A stretch of 5,384 bases of DNA, taken from contig CAMNAB010000163.1 in the NCBI GenBank assembly GCA_946530355.1, positions 1 to 5,384 on the forward strand, read 5' to 3'. Every line of letters begins with the position of its first letter. The stretch's first letter is position 1. The notes beneath the pieces are model-generated. The model was given only the letters and a program-made list of their open reading frames with translations. It ran no database searches and had not been told where the DNA came from. Source of the DNA: Firm-04 sp003446315 (GTDB lineage Bacteria > Bacillota > Clostridia > Oscillospirales > Ruminococcaceae). Of the stretch, positions 4,121 through 5,384 are shown in pieces. The position numbers and the translations under genes were made by a program.

Positions 4121-5242
4121 ATGAAAAAGTCGATTGCTATTCTTATGACCGCTTCCGTTATGATGCACGCTGCTGCATTTTCTGCTTCTGCCTGCTGCCC
4201 GAGAGATCTGGTCGATGCACGCGAGATCGTGCATGTGACTGCAAGCTATGTTTCGCTGGAAGATGGCAAGGACATGGACGGTGTTTATGTCATGTATGAT
4301 GAGGACAAGGACGGTTCTGTGACAACAATGGACATCCTTGCAGGTCTGAATTATAATTATGTCGGCAGCGCTGTGAATGACTTCAATTATTCGATCATCC
4401 ATAGTTCCATCGTTGCAAGCGGCAATTTGAAGGGATATCCGGGCGCGTATCTGACCTATATCACAACGGATGAGGGCAACGCCGGTGACCTTGATCCTGC
4501 ACATCCGGTCAGCAATTATCACTTTGACAATATGTGGAGCTGGCTGCATATCTTCCCTTATATCCCGAATCAGGATACCTACGTTCTGGAATGGAACGGC
4601 TGGAACGGCAATGATGTTGTGCAGAATTCTGAGATCTCGCTGCGTGCGGTTTGCTATCGCGCAGGCTCGAATGTTCCCGTTCCCGTGGAAGATGCAATCA
4701 TCGTGATGGACGGCGTGCAGACCAATTATCTCACGGAACATGACGGTACTGTGAAGGTGCAGACATATCTCGCCGGTCAGCATACCATCAGCGCATATTT
4801 CCCGACAAAACCCGCAGATGCAGATCAGTCTGACGCTTTTGTATATAACGTCGTATCTGCGCAGAATTATCTCAGCGGCAATACCGATCCGGCAGAAACA
4901 CTCCCCGCAGTCACCACCACAACAACTGCTGCTGTCACCACGACGGCGGCAACAACTGATCTTGCTTTTGCTTCGACTTCCTCGACCACTGCTGCAACTG
5001 CTGTGACATCTGCTTCCGCTGTCACATCTACGACCGCATCTGCTTCCACTTCCGCTTCTTCTGCTGCCGCAGCAACGACAACAACCGCTGCTGCTGTCAG
5101 AAAGCCTGCCGCTTCTTCCGGTACACAGAAGGTCGGCAGTCTCAAAACCGGTGACAGCACACCGATCGCTGCACTTCTGCTCGCAGGTTTCGCTGCTGCC
5201 GGCAGTGCAGTCGCGCTCAACCGGAAACCGCGCAAGCACTGA
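4121..5242 (+). CDS. Secreted, C-terminally anchored surface protein with EF-hand-like loop, Ig-like domain and Thr/Ala/Ser stalk
   Basis: I recognise an architecture, not a function. Residues 1-24 form a signal peptide (KK, a hydrophobic core, then ASA before Cys25), with Cys25-Cys26 at the mature N-terminus. Residues 60-71 (DEDKDGSVTTMD) are a complete EF-hand/dockerin-type calcium loop with Asp at 1, 3, 5 and 12 and Gly at 6. Residues 35-160 resemble the DUF4430/transcobalamin-C-like regions of Ruminococcus surface proteins. Residues 171-226 look like an Ig-like beta domain (PVEDAIIVMDG, HDGTVKVQT, GQHTISAYF). Residues 263-327 are a Thr/Ala/Ser stalk. The end is SLKTGDSTP (340-348), a hydrophobic span (349-366) and the basic tail NRKPRKH, like a sortase signal but lacking the LP of LPxTG. 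The ATG at 4121 is chosen because AAGGAG (4108-4113) lies 7 nt upstream; the in-frame ATG at 4085 would put 12 polar residues before the signal peptide. It probably acts at the cell surface in adhesion or ligand binding; this is inference. Confidence 0.85.
   Translation: MKKSIAILMTASVMMHAAAFSASACCPRDLVDAREIVHVTASYVSLEDGKDMDGVYVMYDEDKDGSVTTMDILAGLNYNYVGSAVNDFNYSIIHSSIVASGNLKGYPGAYLTYITTDEGNAGDLDPAHPVSNYHFDNMWSWLHIFPYIPNQDTYVLEWNGWNGNDVVQNSEISLRAVCYRAGSNVPVPVEDAIIVMDGVQTNYLTEHDGTVKVQTYLAGQHTISAYFPTKPADADQSDAFVYNVVSAQNYLSGNTDPAETLPAVTTTTTAAVTTTAATTDLAFASTSSTTAATAVTSASAVTSTTASASTSASSAAAATTTTAAAVRKPAASSGTQKVGSLKTGDSTPIAALLLAGFAAAGSAVALNRKPRKH
4907..5101 (+). repeat. Low-complexity Thr/Ala/Ser-coding tract (cell-wall stalk)
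   Basis: Residues 263-327 of the surface protein are almost entirely Thr, Ala, Ser and Val, encoded by repeated ACN, GCN and TCN codons with runs of TTTTT and AAAA residues. Such tracts commonly span the cell wall and carry O-glycans in Gram-positive surface proteins. The tract also creates long spurious open frames on both strands, and its length may vary between strains. Confidence 0.8.
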
Positions 5243-5358
5243 TTGCTGCTGCCATAAAAAATGAGGGAACTGTCAGAAGTGCGCAGATTATAGAAGGATT
5301 TCAGATTTGAGGCGAAAGGCTGCGTAGAATAATGTAGGTACTCATATAGAAGTTTTGC
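5243..5358. other. Untranslated stretch after the surface-protein gene
   Basis: No convincing gene is seen. The sequence includes AAAAAATGAGGG near 5256-5267, but its frame closes at TAG after 8 sense codons and there is no ribosome binding site. The stretch has balanced base composition and could be a long 3' UTR, a small RNA or a copy of an intergenic repeat. Nothing in the window itself repeats it. Confidence 0.4.
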
Positions 5359-5384
5359 CCCTGAGCGTTTCAAAGCGCTCAGGG
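5359..5384 (+). terminator. Perfect hairpin at the window edge, probable terminator
   Basis: CCCTGAGCG (5359-5367) pairs perfectly with CGCTCAGGG (5376-5384) around an 8-nt loop. The stem reaches the last base of the window, so the expected T-tract, if any, is outside. On the minus strand the stem is followed by GGCAAAAC, not T residues, so a rightward terminator for the surface-protein transcript is more likely than a leftward one. Confidence 0.6.

Noticed and set aside
4196..4200. Lipoprotein signal at Cys25 of the surface protein
   Set aside because: The residues before the Cys are ASA, without the Leu expected at -3 of a lipobox. A signal peptidase I site and a C-terminal anchor fit better.
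4082..5239. Long minus-strand open frame opposite the surface protein, rich in Cys, Ser, Gly and Arg
   Set aside because: Its Ser/Gly/Arg/Cys runs are the reverse complement of the Thr/Ala/Ser codon tract. It has no ribosome binding site or domain.
4867..5373. Minus-strand open frame beginning in the 3' intergenic region and crossing the stalk tract
   Set aside because: Most of it is a low-complexity Val/Ala/Glu shadow of the stalk, and its start lies within the terminal hairpin.

Overview
The window looks like chromosome from an anaerobic gut Firmicute of the Ruminococcus / Oscillospiraceae type. The evidence is moderate GC content, strong AGGAG-type ribosome binding sites, a surface protein with a dockerin-like calcium loop, an Ig-like repeat and a Thr/Ala/Ser-rich stalk, and DegV and TerD variants typical of that group. 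The assignment is by protein resemblance only; no marker gene proves it.

Left part (1-2638, minus strand): one promoter at 2610-2638 reads leftward through a short structured leader into four closely packed genes, tsaE, tsaB, a terD-family gene and rpiB (cut by the window edge). TsaE and TsaB belong to the machinery that makes the t6A modification on tRNAs reading ANN codons. The usual neighbours rimI and tsaD are absent; a stress-type TerD protein with a long Pro/Ala-rich tail and ribose-5-phosphate isomerase B follow instead. The starts of tsaE and tsaB need care: in both, the Shine-Dalgarno sequence overlaps or abuts the most upstream ATG, so a start 3 codons inside is more likely.

Middle (2639-3888): an AT-rich divergent intergenic region carries a near-consensus extended -10 promoter at 2864-2893 with a small inverted repeat just downstream. 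It drives a single degV gene (fatty-acid-binding FakB/DegV family), which ends at a strong intrinsic terminator.

Right part (3889-5384, plus strand): 11-bp-spaced A-tracts flank the degV terminator and run up to a possible ECF-sigma-type promoter. After a leader of about 160 nt comes a secreted, cell-surface-anchored protein: signal peptide, EF-hand-like loop, Ig-like domain, Thr/Ala/Ser stalk, and a C-terminal anchor with a non-standard SLKTGD sorting motif. A perfect 9-bp hairpin at the right edge probably terminates that transcript.

No tRNA, rRNA, CRISPR array or recognisable insertion sequence is present. The least explained elements are the TerD protein in a t6A operon, the tsaE leader hairpin, the A-tract/ECF-like promoter region, and the anchored surface protein.
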